In this document: piece by piece, positions 52,321-60,688 of the stretch | Position numbering within the stretch: position 1 is the stretch's first letter | How the letters are laid out: each line of letters starts with the position of its first letter | From: Bradyrhizobium sp. SK17 | GTDB taxonomy: Bacteria > Pseudomonadota > Alphaproteobacteria > Rhizobiales > Xanthobacteraceae | Direction of reading: 5' to 3' | Assembly (NCBI RefSeq): GCF_002831585.1 | Contig: NZ_CP025113.1 | Location: 806,001 to 870,000, forward strand | DNA length: 64,000 nt | Made by a program: the position numbers and the translations under genes | Notes under the pieces: model-generated | What the model saw: the letters and a program-made list of their open reading frames with translations, nothing else | Told to the model about the DNA's origin: nothing | The model's database searches: none

Positions 52321-53662
52321 CGAGAAAGCCGCGACCGGCGCCACCGTGAGCGCGGCTTCCGGCATGCCGTTCGATCTCGCGGCACCGGCCGACCTCGCGA
52401 CCAATCGCAAGAACATGGCCCTGCTGGTCCAGCTGCGCTGGATCGCCGTGATCGGCCAGATCGCCACCATCGGCTTCGTGCAGTTCTGGATGGGCGTCGC
52501 GCTGCCGCTGCTGCCGATGGCGGCAGTGATCTCGGGGCTGGTGGTGCTCAACCTCGTCAGCCTGCTGTGGCTGCGCTACCGCGCTGACATCAACAACCGC
52601 GAGCTCTTGATCGCGCTGGCGCTCGACGTGGCGGCGCTGACCGCCCTGCTCTATCTCAGCGGCGGCGCCACCAATCCCTTCACGTCGCTCTATCTGCTGC
52701 AAGTGACGCTCGGCGCGGTGCTGCTCGATGCACCCTCGATCTGGTCGCTGGTCGCACTGGTCTGCATGAACTTCGCCTGGCTGACCAGCTACTACCGGCC
52801 GCTGGAGCTACCGCAGCACGGCTTTGCCGACGCGTTCAATCTCTATGTCATCGGCACCTTCATCGGGCTTGCGCTCGACGCCGTACTGCTGGTGATCTTC
52901 ATGACCCGGATCAACCGCAACCTGCGCGATCGCGACCTTCGTCTCGCCGCGATGCGGCAGCAAGCCGCCGAGCAGGACCACATCGTCCAGATGGGGCTGC
53001 TCGCCTCGGGCGCCGCGCATGAGCTCGGCACGCCGCTCGCCTCGCTCTCGGTCATTCTGGGCGACTGGCGGCGGATGCCCGCGCTCGCCTCCGATCCCGA
53101 ACTGTCACAGGACCTCGGCGAGATGGAGATCGCGGTCCAGCGCTGCAAATCGATCGTGACGGGCATCCTGCTGTCGGCAGGTGAGGCCCGCGGCGAAGGC
53201 TCCGCCCCGACCACGGTCGCCGAGTTCCTGACCGCGCTGGTCGAGGAATGGCGGACCACGCGACCGTCGGCCACGCTGTACTTCCGCAACGCCTTCGGCT
53301 CCGATCTGGCGATCGTCTCCGACATCGCGCTCAAGCAGGCGATCTTCAACGTGCTCGACAATGCCGCCGAGGTCTCGCGCGACTGGATCGAGCTGATGGC
53401 CGAGCGCAATGCCGACAGGCTGCTGCTGTCGGTGACCGATCGCGGCCCCGGCTTCTCGCGCGAGATGCTGGCGCATATCGGCAAGCCCTATCAGTCGACC
53501 AAGGGCAGCTCCGGCAGCGGCCTCGGCCTGTTCCTGGTGGTCAACGTCGTGCGCAAGCTCGGCGGTGTGGTGACGGCGCGCAATCGGCCGGACATCGGCG
53601 CCGCGGTCAGGCTCGAGCTGCCGCTCTCGACACTCGCGATCGGAGACGACCTTGACGGATGA
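52292..53662 (+). CDS. RegB/PrrB/ActS-like redox sensor histidine kinase
   Basis: This 456-residue kinase has six membrane helices after a 50-residue leader. The loop between helices has SGGATNPF, matching the GGxxNPF quinone-binding signature of RegB. The H-box is ASGAAHELGTPLASLS, and a cysteine in AVQRCKSIVTG sits where RegB has its redox-active Cys. The ATPase part shows NVLDNAAEVS (N box), VTDRGPGFS (G1) and GSGLGLFLV (G2). It should sense the quinone pool and phosphorylate the next gene's product. The position inside the quinol oxidase operon fits this. The ATG at 52292 overlaps the end of surf1 by 29 bases. Confidence 0.92.
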   Translation: MLERTPDPHDEKAATGATVSAASGMPFDLAAPADLATNRKNMALLVQLRWIAVIGQIATIGFVQFWMGVALPLLPMAAVISGLVVLNLVSLLWLRYRADINNRELLIALALDVAALTALLYLSGGATNPFTSLYLLQVTLGAVLLDAPSIWSLVALVCMNFAWLTSYYRPLELPQHGFADAFNLYVIGTFIGLALDAVLLVIFMTRINRNLRDRDLRLAAMRQQAAEQDHIVQMGLLASGAAHELGTPLASLSVILGDWRRMPALASDPELSQDLGEMEIAVQRCKSIVTGILLSAGEARGEGSAPTTVAEFLTALVEEWRTTRPSATLYFRNAFGSDLAIVSDIALKQAIFNVLDNAAEVSRDWIELMAERNADRLLLSVTDRGPGFSREMLAHIGKPYQSTKGSSGSGLGLFLVVNVVRKLGGVVTARNRPDIGAAVRLELPLSTLAIGDDLDG

Positions 53663-54188
53663 ACGCCAGCTCCTGATCGTCGAGGACGACGCCGGCTTCG
53701 CGCGCACGCTGAAGCGTTCGTTCGAGCGCCGCGGCTATGGCGTCGCGGTGTCGGCCTCGCTCGACGAGGTCCGCGAGCTGCTCGATCAGCAATCGCCGGG
53801 CTATGCCGTGGTCGACTTGAAGCTCGCCGGCGGCGCTTCGGGACTTGCCTGCGTCGAAGCGCTGCATGCGCATGATCCCGACATGCTGATCGTGGTGCTG
53901 ACCGGGTTCGCCAGTATCGCAACAGCGGTCGAGGCGATCAAGCTCGGCGCCTGCCACTATCTGGCAAAACCCTCGAACACCGACGACATCGAGGCCGCGT
54001 TCCAGAAAGCCGCCGGCAACGCCGCCATCGAGGTCGGCGCGCGGCCGACCTCGATCAAGACGCTGGAATGGGAGCGCATCCACCAGACCCTGATGGAGAC
54101 CGACTTCAACATCTCCGAGGCCGCCCGCCGCCTCGGCATGCACCGCCGGACGCTGGCCCGCAAGCTGGAGAAGCAGCGGGTGAAATGA
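53652..54188 (+). CDS. RegA/PrrA/ActR-like response regulator
   Basis: This 178-residue regulator has a receiver domain (LLIVEDDAGFARTLKRSFER; phosphoacceptor Asp in YAVVDLKLAGG; LTGFASIATAVEAIKLGA; lysine in YLAKPS) and a Fis-type helix-turn-helix end (IHQTLMETDFNISEAARRLG, MHRRTLARKLEK). This compact plan without extra domains is that of RegA/ActR. The start is TTG at 53652, overlapping the kinase stop by 11 bases, with GGAG about six bases upstream. It probably controls oxidase and other redox genes, perhaps this operon. Confidence 0.93.
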   Translation: MTDERQLLIVEDDAGFARTLKRSFERRGYGVAVSASLDEVRELLDQQSPGYAVVDLKLAGGASGLACVEALHAHDPDMLIVVLTGFASIATAVEAIKLGACHYLAKPSNTDDIEAAFQKAAGNAAIEVGARPTSIKTLEWERIHQTLMETDFNISEAARRLGMHRRTLARKLEKQRVK

Positions 54189-54278
54189 CGACTCGTTGCC
54201 GTGCTGTCACGAGTATGGCCGCAACATCGCACGGGTGTTGCTCGCGCTGTTCGGACTGACGCTGCTGTTCACGGCCGA

Positions 54279-54773
54279 TCAACGGGACCCAATTTCGATT
54301 TCGATACTCCCGATCCGCGTTGGCGCCGGTGCCGAGGGCGGTAGTTCCTCGCCGATCGCGAGCCGCATCGCCACCACTTCTTGCTGTTGCTCGACGATGA
54401 TCTCCTGGGCAATGCGCTGCAGTTGCGCATTGCTGCCGAAGAGCAGATAGACCTGGGCCATGTCGATCGCTGCTTGATGATGCGGCATCATCATCTGAAC
54501 GAAGTCGTGGTCGAGCTTCCCGGTTGGCGGCGCGATCATGCCGTACATCATCTTTTCCATGGAATTGTTCATGGCGATCAGGTACGCGGTCTCATCACCA
54601 AACTTGTCGGTCCCGGCATTGCAGATCGACATCAGGTTCGACACCAGAAGCTGAAGTTGCGAAGGCGACTTCAACGCTGCCGGCGGCGCCAGCCTGCTTA
54701 TCGCAACAAACATCGCAGCTGCACCGAAGAGTGCGCAGATGAGATAGACCGCGGATGTCTTCAGACGTTTCAT
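54279..54773 (-). CDS. DUF305 domain protein
   Basis: This 164-residue protein has an N-terminal membrane or signal helix (SAVYLICALFGAAAMFVAIS) and the DUF305 core: NNSMEKMMYGM, DHDFVQMMMPHHQAAIDMAQ and RIAQEIIVEQQQEVVAMRLA. DUF305 proteins are often found near copper-handling genes and are thought to bind metal through the His/Met cluster; no copper gene is next to it here. It converges on the response-regulator gene. A short fossil of a second DUF305 gene lies at 56395. Confidence 0.9.
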   Translation of the reverse strand: MKRLKTSAVYLICALFGAAAMFVAISRLAPPAALKSPSQLQLLVSNLMSICNAGTDKFGDETAYLIAMNNSMEKMMYGMIAPPTGKLDHDFVQMMMPHHQAAIDMAQVYLLFGSNAQLQRIAQEIIVEQQQEVVAMRLAIGEELPPSAPAPTRIGSIEIEIGSR

Positions 54774-54885
54774 GTTGCTGAACCGACGCTCGACACGTCG
54801 ATTTCTCCTCTGTTGACGCGAGACTTCGAAGCTTCCACCTGATCCGGCGGACGGTGGCCCGCCCCGGAAGGACAGGCCACGGCGG

Positions 54886-56343
54886 TCATTCCGACTGGAC
54901 CTGAAGGACTTCGCCGGGCTTGCCGTCGATCGAGGTCGCAATCACGAGATAACGCTTCGCGGCGCTGTGTTTCGCATCGACGATCTGTCGGATCGGACCG
55001 ACAGCCTGGACGACTTGCGCACCGGCAGCATTGGTCATGAAGCTCGATAGGCCCTCGAGCGCGCCGCTGCCGTCGGGTTTGTCGGACAGAGCGAGGACAT
55101 AGAGCTTCTTCGGCTCGAGACCGGTGACCGCCGCCTGGACAAACTGGGTCAGACCTTGCTCGAACAGCGATACGCTTGTCGGCGCCTTGCTGTTTTCGCG
55201 GCTTCCTTTCGTAACCAGCTTCAGATGGGCGGCCTGACTTGCGACGCCGAGCGGCACGAGGTTCTGCAGACCGTCGCCTTCGGGCACGGCATTCGGCACA
55301 TAGGCGACAGCCTGTGCTCCCTGACCGATCGGAATGTTGGCGACGACCTTGTTGGCCAAAGTGTCGATCACCGCGAACTGGTCGGCATTTTCGAGACCGA
55401 CATAAACACGCGTGCCGTCACCGGAAGGCCATATGCCGTGCGGCAGGCTACCGACCGGAATGGTCGCGACCTGTTCGAATGTGTCGGTGCGGAAAACCTT
55501 GACTTCGTTCAGTCCGCCGACAGTCACATAGGCGAAGCTGCCATTCTTGTTGATGACGAAATTGACGTGATTGGAGATCGGTCCCGTATCAATGGTCTTG
55601 ACCAGGTCGAACGGTGGCTGGGCATTGAAAACCTGTGTCTTGCCGGTGTCCTTCAGCGTAAACCAGACCTGCTTGCCGTCGGCGGATGCAGCAATATTCG
55701 GGCAGAACGGGCTCGCCTGCTTCACGTGGCCGACGATCTTGTGGTCGGCGACAGTGATGACGGCAACTTCGGGCGTGAAGGACGAACACACATAGCCGTA
55801 TTTGCCGTCCGGCGAGAAGATTTGCATCCCGGGCCCGTTGGCGACCTTGATGCGGGTTTTCTCCTCGAAACTATTGGCGTCGACGACCGAGACATAATCC
55901 TCGCCGCGTACCGTGACCCACACCTCCTTGCCGTCGGGGGTATAGAATGCCTCGTGCGGCGCACGACCAACGTAGGTCGTATGCTTGACCGCATTGGTCG
56001 CCGTGTCGATGAAGGTCAACGAGTTGGTACCGATCGATACGACAACGAGCGTCTTGTGATCGGGCGAGAAGCCGAGACCGTGAACGAGGACTTGCCCCCT
56101 ATAGAGCGGGCTCAGATTGGCCGGCTGCGGGTCGCCAAGCCTGATGACACCGAGCAGCTTGTTATCGACCGGATCGGAAACAGAGACCGTGTTGGAATAC
56201 TGCTCGGCGGCGTAGAGCCGATCCTTGTGACTGATCGGAATATCGGGATCGGATGCGGCGCCTGGTGCCTGCCCGGCAAAGCTTGCGATCGGGGTGAACA
56301 TGCTCGCGGCGAGAAGGGCCAGGCGCAGAAGAGAAAGTCGCAC
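54886..56343 (-). CDS. Secreted YVTN-type beta-propeller protein
   Basis: This 485-residue protein has a signal peptide (SLLRLALLAASMFTPIASFA) and about seven WD/YVTN-like blades, for example HKDRLYAAEQYSNTVSVSDP, LGFSPDHKTLVVVSIGTNSL, APHEAFYTPDGKEVWVTVRG and MQIFSPDGKYGYVCSSFTPE. A separate domain of about 120 residues follows (SVSLFEQGLTQFVQAAVTGL). Such propellers are extracytoplasmic binding or scaffold proteins with no set reaction. The GTG at 56343 has AAGGA eight bases upstream. A 77-base DUF305 remnant lies just upstream, so a DUF305-propeller gene pair may have been rearranged here. Confidence 0.85.
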   Translation of the reverse strand: MRLSLLRLALLAASMFTPIASFAGQAPGAASDPDIPISHKDRLYAAEQYSNTVSVSDPVDNKLLGVIRLGDPQPANLSPLYRGQVLVHGLGFSPDHKTLVVVSIGTNSLTFIDTATNAVKHTTYVGRAPHEAFYTPDGKEVWVTVRGEDYVSVVDANSFEEKTRIKVANGPGMQIFSPDGKYGYVCSSFTPEVAVITVADHKIVGHVKQASPFCPNIAASADGKQVWFTLKDTGKTQVFNAQPPFDLVKTIDTGPISNHVNFVINKNGSFAYVTVGGLNEVKVFRTDTFEQVATIPVGSLPHGIWPSGDGTRVYVGLENADQFAVIDTLANKVVANIPIGQGAQAVAYVPNAVPEGDGLQNLVPLGVASQAAHLKLVTKGSRENSKAPTSVSLFEQGLTQFVQAAVTGLEPKKLYVLALSDKPDGSGALEGLSSFMTNAAGAQVVQAVGPIRQIVDAKHSAAKRYLVIATSIDGKPGEVLQVQSE

Positions 56344-56394
56344 GGGTTCGGTCCTTTCAATTGGCCGGCTCGTCGTCTGCACGACCGGCGCTCC

Positions 56395-56471
56395 GATGAA
56401 GGCACAGGCAAGCGATCGCCAAGCGCCGTGCGCATGGCTGCGATTTCCTGTTGGTGTTCGACGATGATTTC
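56395..56471 (-). pseudogene. Remnant of a DUF305 gene (C-terminal piece)
   Basis: The minus strand reads EIIVEHQQEIAAMRTALGDR, which matches EIIVEQQQEVVAMRLAIGEE of the intact DUF305 gene at 54279. Upstream of it the similarity stops at a TAG codon, and no ribosome site or N-terminal DUF305 part is seen. It is therefore a fossil of a second copy, about 1.7 kb from the intact gene. Confidence 0.75.
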
Positions 56472-56629
56472 CCTCTACGGGGCAGCCGCAGCCGAGGAAG
56501 GATTTGCTGCTCAACCGGGTTGGCGTCGCGTCTTACATCCACGTTTCATGGTGAGCGGAATTAAGGTCGGGAACGGGTGAGCGACAAGGCCAAATATCCG
56601 TCATTTTCGGTCATTGACGGGAGCGGGGG

Positions 56630-57568
56630 TCAGATACCGCGCGAAGCTCTGCGAAGCGATTGAGGCGACCGGCCAAAGGCGCGGATGAAAGCGCGCCGCA
56701 TCCTGTCTGGATCCTGGAAACCGGTCCTGGCAGCGACGCGATCAATCAGCTCCCCCTGGGACAAAACCCGCTCACGCGCCGCTTCGAGCCGCAGCCTTTC
56801 GATGGCCTTCGACGGTGTCGATCCGGTCTCGGCGGTGAAGACTCTCGCGAAGTGGCGAGAACTGAGGCCCGCTTGCTCAGCAAGGATCTCGACCGTCAGC
56901 GGTTGATCGAGATGTTCGCGCGCCCACGACAGCAAGGCGCTGAAACGACCGGTCGGCGTCTGCAACTCCAGCAGGGACGAAAATTGCGACTGGCCGCCGC
57001 CGCGTCGATGGTAAAGCACAAGCTGGCGCGCGGTGTCCCGAGCGATCACGTCGCCGTGGTCTTCGGCAACCATGGCAAGCGCCAGATCAATTCCTGCCGT
57101 GATGCCGGCGGAGGTCCAGATGTCGCCGTCGCGGAGGAAGATGCGGTCGGGATCCAGCTTCACTTTGGGATAACGCGAAATGAAATCCCGCGCGCGCCCC
57201 CAATGTGTGGTTGCTTGCCGTCCGTCCAGCAAGCCTGCTTCGGCAAGGATATAAGCGCCAGAACAAACGCTAGCCAACCTCACGCCTTGCTGGGCCAGCT
57301 GACGCACAAAGGAGATCGTCTCTCTGCATTCGATAGCCGAATGCACGCCGTGGCCGCCCGCCACGACGAGAGTCGAGAGCGAATTCGACGAAGCGAGGCT
57401 CGATGCAAGCACTTCGACGCCTGCCGAGCTCGGCACGGGCCCGGCGTTGATGGCGAGCATCCGAACCTCGGAGGTCTTTGATGCGAACCGGGCAGCAAAC
57501 TCGAAAACCGCGATTGGGCCGGTCGCATCCAGCAATTGAAAGCCGGGAAAGATCAAGATGCCTATCAT
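56630..57568 (-). CDS. GlxA-type AraC-family transcriptional regulator
   Basis: This 312-residue regulator fuses an N-terminal DJ-1/PfpI-like domain (MIGILIFPGFQLLDATGPIA; LASVCSGAYILAEAGLLDGR with the nucleophile-like Cys) to a C-terminal AraC double helix-turn-helix (LTVEILAEQAGLSSRHFARV; RVAARTGFQDPDRMRRAFIR then FGRSPQ). Members often control amino-acid or quaternary-amine catabolism, but no target is evident here. The ATG at 57568 has GGAG six bases upstream; an ATG at 57610 would add 14 residues. A LysE-type exporter lies upstream on the same strand and could be a target, which is inference. Confidence 0.9.
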   Translation of the reverse strand: MIGILIFPGFQLLDATGPIAVFEFAARFASKTSEVRMLAINAGPVPSSAGVEVLASSLASSNSLSTLVVAGGHGVHSAIECRETISFVRQLAQQGVRLASVCSGAYILAEAGLLDGRQATTHWGRARDFISRYPKVKLDPDRIFLRDGDIWTSAGITAGIDLALAMVAEDHGDVIARDTARQLVLYHRRGGGQSQFSSLLELQTPTGRFSALLSWAREHLDQPLTVEILAEQAGLSSRHFARVFTAETGSTPSKAIERLRLEAARERVLSQGELIDRVAARTGFQDPDRMRRAFIRAFGRSPQSLRRASRGI

Positions 57569-57730
57569 GGCCAGCTCCGCGATCGAGAGAGGACGTCTTG
57601 TCCGTAACATGGCAGCATGGCGGCGCCATGGCAGCGAAATCTGGTCGCTGCCGAATGGTTTTAAGCCTTGCAGAGTGCAGAGACCACGTCGCTGGTTGGG
57701 CGACACCGCCGCCCCCACGGCACGCAGCGG

Positions 57731-57822
57731 GTGCCACCAAGGTCTTGCGCGAGTGGATCGAACTAATGGCCGAGTGCAATAATGACAGGCTGCTGTCGGC
57801 GACCGTCGCGGCCCGATCGCGA
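57731..57822 (+). pseudogene. Fossil of a RegB-like histidine kinase gene
   Basis: The plus strand encodes REWIELMAECNNDRLL and then falls out of pattern, matching RDWIELMAERNADRLL of the intact kinase (53371-53450) at base level with about eight differences in 74 aligned bases, a three-base gap and a one-base gap. Nothing else of the kinase is left around it. It lies in the 313-base gap between glxA-like and lysE-like genes, where I see no other gene. Confidence 0.7.
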
Positions 57823-57881
57823 CGACGAACCGGATGAAGCTGAGTTGGCTGGCGAATGCAATGCAGCGAACCGATCCCGCC

Positions 57882-58541
57882 TCAGCCGGCCTTTTCGGTT
57901 GCCAGCCGCAGCCCCAGGGCAATGAAAACAACACCGCTCACGCGGTCGATCCATTTGCTTGCACGCGCAAACGCCGCGCGCACCCGTGGCGTCGTCATGA
58001 AATAGCTGACGCCGACGAACCAGAGGATCAGGCAACTCGCCATCACCAAGCCGTAGCCAAACCGGACCATGGCCGGCGTGTGGACGCTGACGACGGTGGC
58101 GAACACCGAAAGGAAGAAGAACACCGGCTTGGGATTGAGCGCGTTGGTGGCGAAGCCGAGGACAAAAGCCTTGATCAGCCCCTGTTCGGCGACGGGCTTC
58201 TGCTCAGGACCAAACGCGCGGTCCTGCGGCGGGGTCTTCTCCGTGGTGAGCGAGCCCGCGCGCAGCGCCTTGATCCCGATATAGACGAGATAGGCGACGC
58301 CGCACCATTTGACGATATTGAACAGCAGGATCGACTTCGAGATGATCATCCCGAGGCCAAGGATCGTGTAGCTGATGTGGAACAGCAGCGAGATGCCCAG
58401 CCCGAACGACGTGACGATGGCCGCTCTGCGACCGTGCACCACCGACTGACGCAGGACCATCGCAAGATCGGCACCGGGCGAGACGATCACAAAGGAAAAG
58501 ATCGCCATCAGGGTCGCGAGTTCCGTCACGTAGATGCTCAT
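57882..58541 (-). CDS. LysE family amino-acid/metabolite exporter
   Basis: This 219-residue inner-membrane protein has six predicted helices. The family motif SPGADLAMVLRQSVVHGRRA follows the first helix, then TSFGLGISLLFHISYTILGL, CGVAYLVYIGIKALR, and FVLGFATNALNPKPVFFFLS. It is of the RhtB/LysE type that exports amino acids or related solutes. The ATG at 58541 starts immediately before the first helix. It may be controlled by the downstream GlxA-like regulator. Confidence 0.92.
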   Translation of the reverse strand: MSIYVTELATLMAIFSFVIVSPGADLAMVLRQSVVHGRRAAIVTSFGLGISLLFHISYTILGLGMIISKSILLFNIVKWCGVAYLVYIGIKALRAGSLTTEKTPPQDRAFGPEQKPVAEQGLIKAFVLGFATNALNPKPVFFFLSVFATVVSVHTPAMVRFGYGLVMASCLILWFVGVSYFMTTPRVRAAFARASKWIDRVSGVVFIALGLRLATEKAG

Positions 58542-58624
58542 CTTGAGAAGCCCACTTCCACCAGCGGTCGGAAACCGAGACCGCTTCGCAGTTTTCCGGA
58601 TCATGCTCTAGCAACGCGACAACA

Positions 58625-58652
58625 AAAAGCCCGGTCTCGCGACCGGGCTTTT
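58625..58652. terminator. Rho-independent terminator after carD
   Basis: AAAAGCCCGGTC and GACCGGGCTTTT form a perfect 12-bp stem around TCGC with A- and T-rich flanks (TTGTTTTTC on the plus strand). It lies 24 bases beyond the carD stop and upstream of the lysE-like gene, isolating the two. Confidence 0.92.
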
Positions 58653-58675
58653 GTTTTTCAATCCGTCGAACCCTT

Positions 58676-59284
58676 TCAGGCGGCTTCGTCCTCGACGGCG
58701 GTATCGTCGCCGTCGTTGTCGAGATCCTCACCGTCGGCATCGCCCTCGGCGTCGCCTTCAGCGGACTCGGCCTTGGCGCCACGGCGCGGGCTCTTGGCGA
58801 GCTGGCCTTCGATCTCCTTGATCGCCTCGGTTTCGGTCGAGTGCTGCACGACAGCGATCTCGCGCGACAGACGGTCGAGAGCCGCTTCATAGAGCTGGCG
58901 TTCGGAGTAGGACTGCTCGGGCTGCGATTCCGAACGGTAGAGATCGCGGACCACCTCGGCGATCGCGACGATGTCGCCCGAGTTGATCTTCGCTTCGTAT
59001 TCCTGGGCGCGGCGCGACCACATGGTACGCTTGACGCGGGCACGGCCCTTCAGCGTCTCCAGCGCCTTCTTGACCAGCGCCGGCTCCGACAGCTTGCGCA
59101 TGCCGACATTGGCGACCTTCGCCGTCGGCACCCGCAGCGTCATCTTGTCCTTCATGAAATTGATCACGAACAGCTCGAGCTTGGCGCCCGCGATCTCCTG
59201 CTCCTCGATCGCCAGGATCTGGCCGACGCCGTGAGCGGGATAGACGACGAATTCGTTGGCCTTGAAGCCCTGGCGCTGGGTCAC
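58676..59284 (-). CDS. carD: CarD family transcription factor
   Basis: This 202-residue frame contains the full CarD: the RNA-polymerase interaction domain (FVVYPAHGVGQILAIEEQEI; LFVINFMKDKMTLRVPTAKV), and the helical DNA-binding part with SEPALVKKALETLKGRARVK and MWSRRAQEYEAKINSG. CarD stabilises open promoter complexes, notably at rRNA genes. The acidic end (EGDAEGDADGEDLDNDGD) is unusual in composition. A GTG at 59284 gives the intact domain, but coding character continues upstream in a shifted frame, so the natural start is probably at 59478 or 59631. A terminator follows at 58625. Confidence 0.88.
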   Translation of the reverse strand: MTQRQGFKANEFVVYPAHGVGQILAIEEQEIAGAKLELFVINFMKDKMTLRVPTAKVANVGMRKLSEPALVKKALETLKGRARVKRTMWSRRAQEYEAKINSGDIVAIAEVVRDLYRSESQPEQSYSERQLYEAALDRLSREIAVVQHSTETEAIKEIEGQLAKSPRRGAKAESAEGDAEGDADGEDLDNDGDDTAVEDEAA

Positions 59285-59478
59285 GACCTTCTTCGGCTCC
59301 TCGACGCGCGGGGCGGCGGTGGCCGGCTTGGCGGCAACCTTCGGGGCAGCGGCGGGCGCGGCGGCCTTCGGGGCAGCCGGCTTCGGCGCAGCAGCAGCAG
59401 TCTTGGGGCGACCTTCGCGGCGGCAGCGGGTTTCGCAGCCGTCGCCTTGGTGGCAGGCTTGGCAGTCTTTTCTGGCAT
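59285..59478 (-). other. Lys/Ala-rich N-terminal leader of carD, out of frame by one base
   Basis: From the ATG at 59478 the frame reads MPEKTAKPATKATAAKPAAA and continues to KVA; at the GGGG run 59405-59408 the frame breaks. Inserting one base there lets it run as repeated AAPKPAAPKAAAP-type sequence straight into VVTQRQGFKANEFV of CarD. Even upstream of 59478 the same frame is Lys-rich back to a GTG at 59631. This looks like a histone-H1-like basic leader on CarD. Confidence 0.7.
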
Positions 59479-59907
59479 CACGCTTCTTTTGTTCTTTGAG
59501 GACTTTGCAGCCGCCGCCTTCTTAGGCGCCTTCACGGACGCCTTGGCACGGCCTTTGGTTGCGCTGCGAGCAACGACAGCGGCTTTCTTTGTCGTCTTTG
59601 AAGCACTCTTTTTACGCGTTTTCTGTGACACAGCCTGCGCGCGGAAACTGCCACGCCCCTGTTCGATGTTGCGGGAACCTCGAAGCCACAAGGTACGCAT
59701 GGCAGGGGGTTCTTGGCCTGTAATGTGCCCAATATAGCACATTTTCCGCAAAAATCAATGATTTACGCCCGATTCCGGGCATAACAGGGGATCTGCCGGT
59801 CATATGTCCGTCATTAGGGTTAAATCGACGGCCGGACGGAACGACCGCGGGCCAAAGCCCGTCCTTATCGGGGTAGTCTCAGGCTGATCTCGGTCGATCG
59901 TGACGAA

Positions 59908-60246
59908 TCAGTCGCCACTGCCCGGATTCGGAGAAAAATATTTCTCGAACTTGCCTTCCTTGCCTTCCCACTCCTTGGCGTCTTCGGGCGAGTCCTTCTT
60001 CTGGGTGATGTTCGGCCAGCTCTTGGCGTAGTCGCGGTTGACCTCGAGCCACTTTTCCAGCCCCGGCTCGGTGTCCGGCTTGATCGCGTCGGCCGGGCAT
60101 TCAGGCTCGCACACGCCGCAATCGATGCATTCGTCGGGATGGATGACCAGCATGTTCTCGCCCTCGTAGAAGCAATCGACGGGGCAGACCTCGACGCAGT
60201 CGGTATATTTGCACTTGATGCAGGCTTCAGTGACGACGTAGGTCAT
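59908..60246 (-). CDS. fdxA: Ferredoxin FdxA, 7Fe type
   Basis: This 112-residue ferredoxin has the two cluster motifs: [20 protein letters not shown] for the [3Fe-4S] side and [20 protein letters not shown] for the [4Fe-4S] side. The long C-terminal tail [20 protein letters not shown] is typical of alphaproteobacterial FdxA. It transfers electrons in the cytosol. It lies between carD and the S4 protein gene, an arrangement I recall as common in Rhizobiales. Confidence 0.96.
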   Translation of the reverse strand: MTYVVTEACIKCKYTDCVEVCPVDCFYEGENMLVIHPDECIDCGVCEPECPADAIKPDTEPGLEKWLEVNRDYAKSWPNITQKKDSPEDAKEWEGKEGKFEKYFSPNPGSGD

Positions 60247-60383
60247 CCAAAACTCCGGGACGATCGATTTTTCTGGGGTTGCGTAGCGCAGGAATACCGG
60301 GGCCGCAAGGGAAGCTGGCTCTGAAAAACGCCAGTATTCTCACGCCCCTGCCACCCCAAATTCAGATAGCAAGCGCTAGATAA

Positions 60384-60668
60384 CTACTCCTTACCGGCTT
60401 GCAAATTGCCGGCCTGCACATCCTCATACAGCACGCGCGCCGCGGTCGCGTCGCCACGCCGTTCGGCGAAGCCGATCACCTTCAGCACGCGGACACTGTT
60501 GTCGAGCGCTATGGTGACGACGTCGCCGGCCTTCACCGCATGGCCCGGCGATTTCTCGCGCGTGCCGTTGATGCGGACATGACCTGACGCGACGAGCTCA
60601 GCCGCGCTGGTGCGGGCCTTCACCACCCGCGCGTGCCACAACCATTTGTCGAGGCGCTGTCGATCCAA
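60384..60668 (-). CDS. S4-domain RNA-binding protein (HslR/RqcP-like)
   Basis: This 94-residue protein is almost entirely an S4 domain: MDRQRLDKWLWHARVVKART, SAAELVASGHVRING and the following VKAGDVVTIALDNSVRVLKV. Homologs such as Hsp15/HslR bind stalled 50S subunits and nascent-chain tRNA. It follows the helicase gene by 20 bases on the same strand, suggesting a shared RNA-linked operon. Confidence 0.92.
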   Translation of the reverse strand: MDRQRLDKWLWHARVVKARTSAAELVASGHVRINGTREKSPGHAVKAGDVVTIALDNSVRVLKVIGFAERRGDATAARVLYEDVQAGNLQAGKE

Positions 60669-60688
60669 AAGTCAGACCAGGGGTTGGA

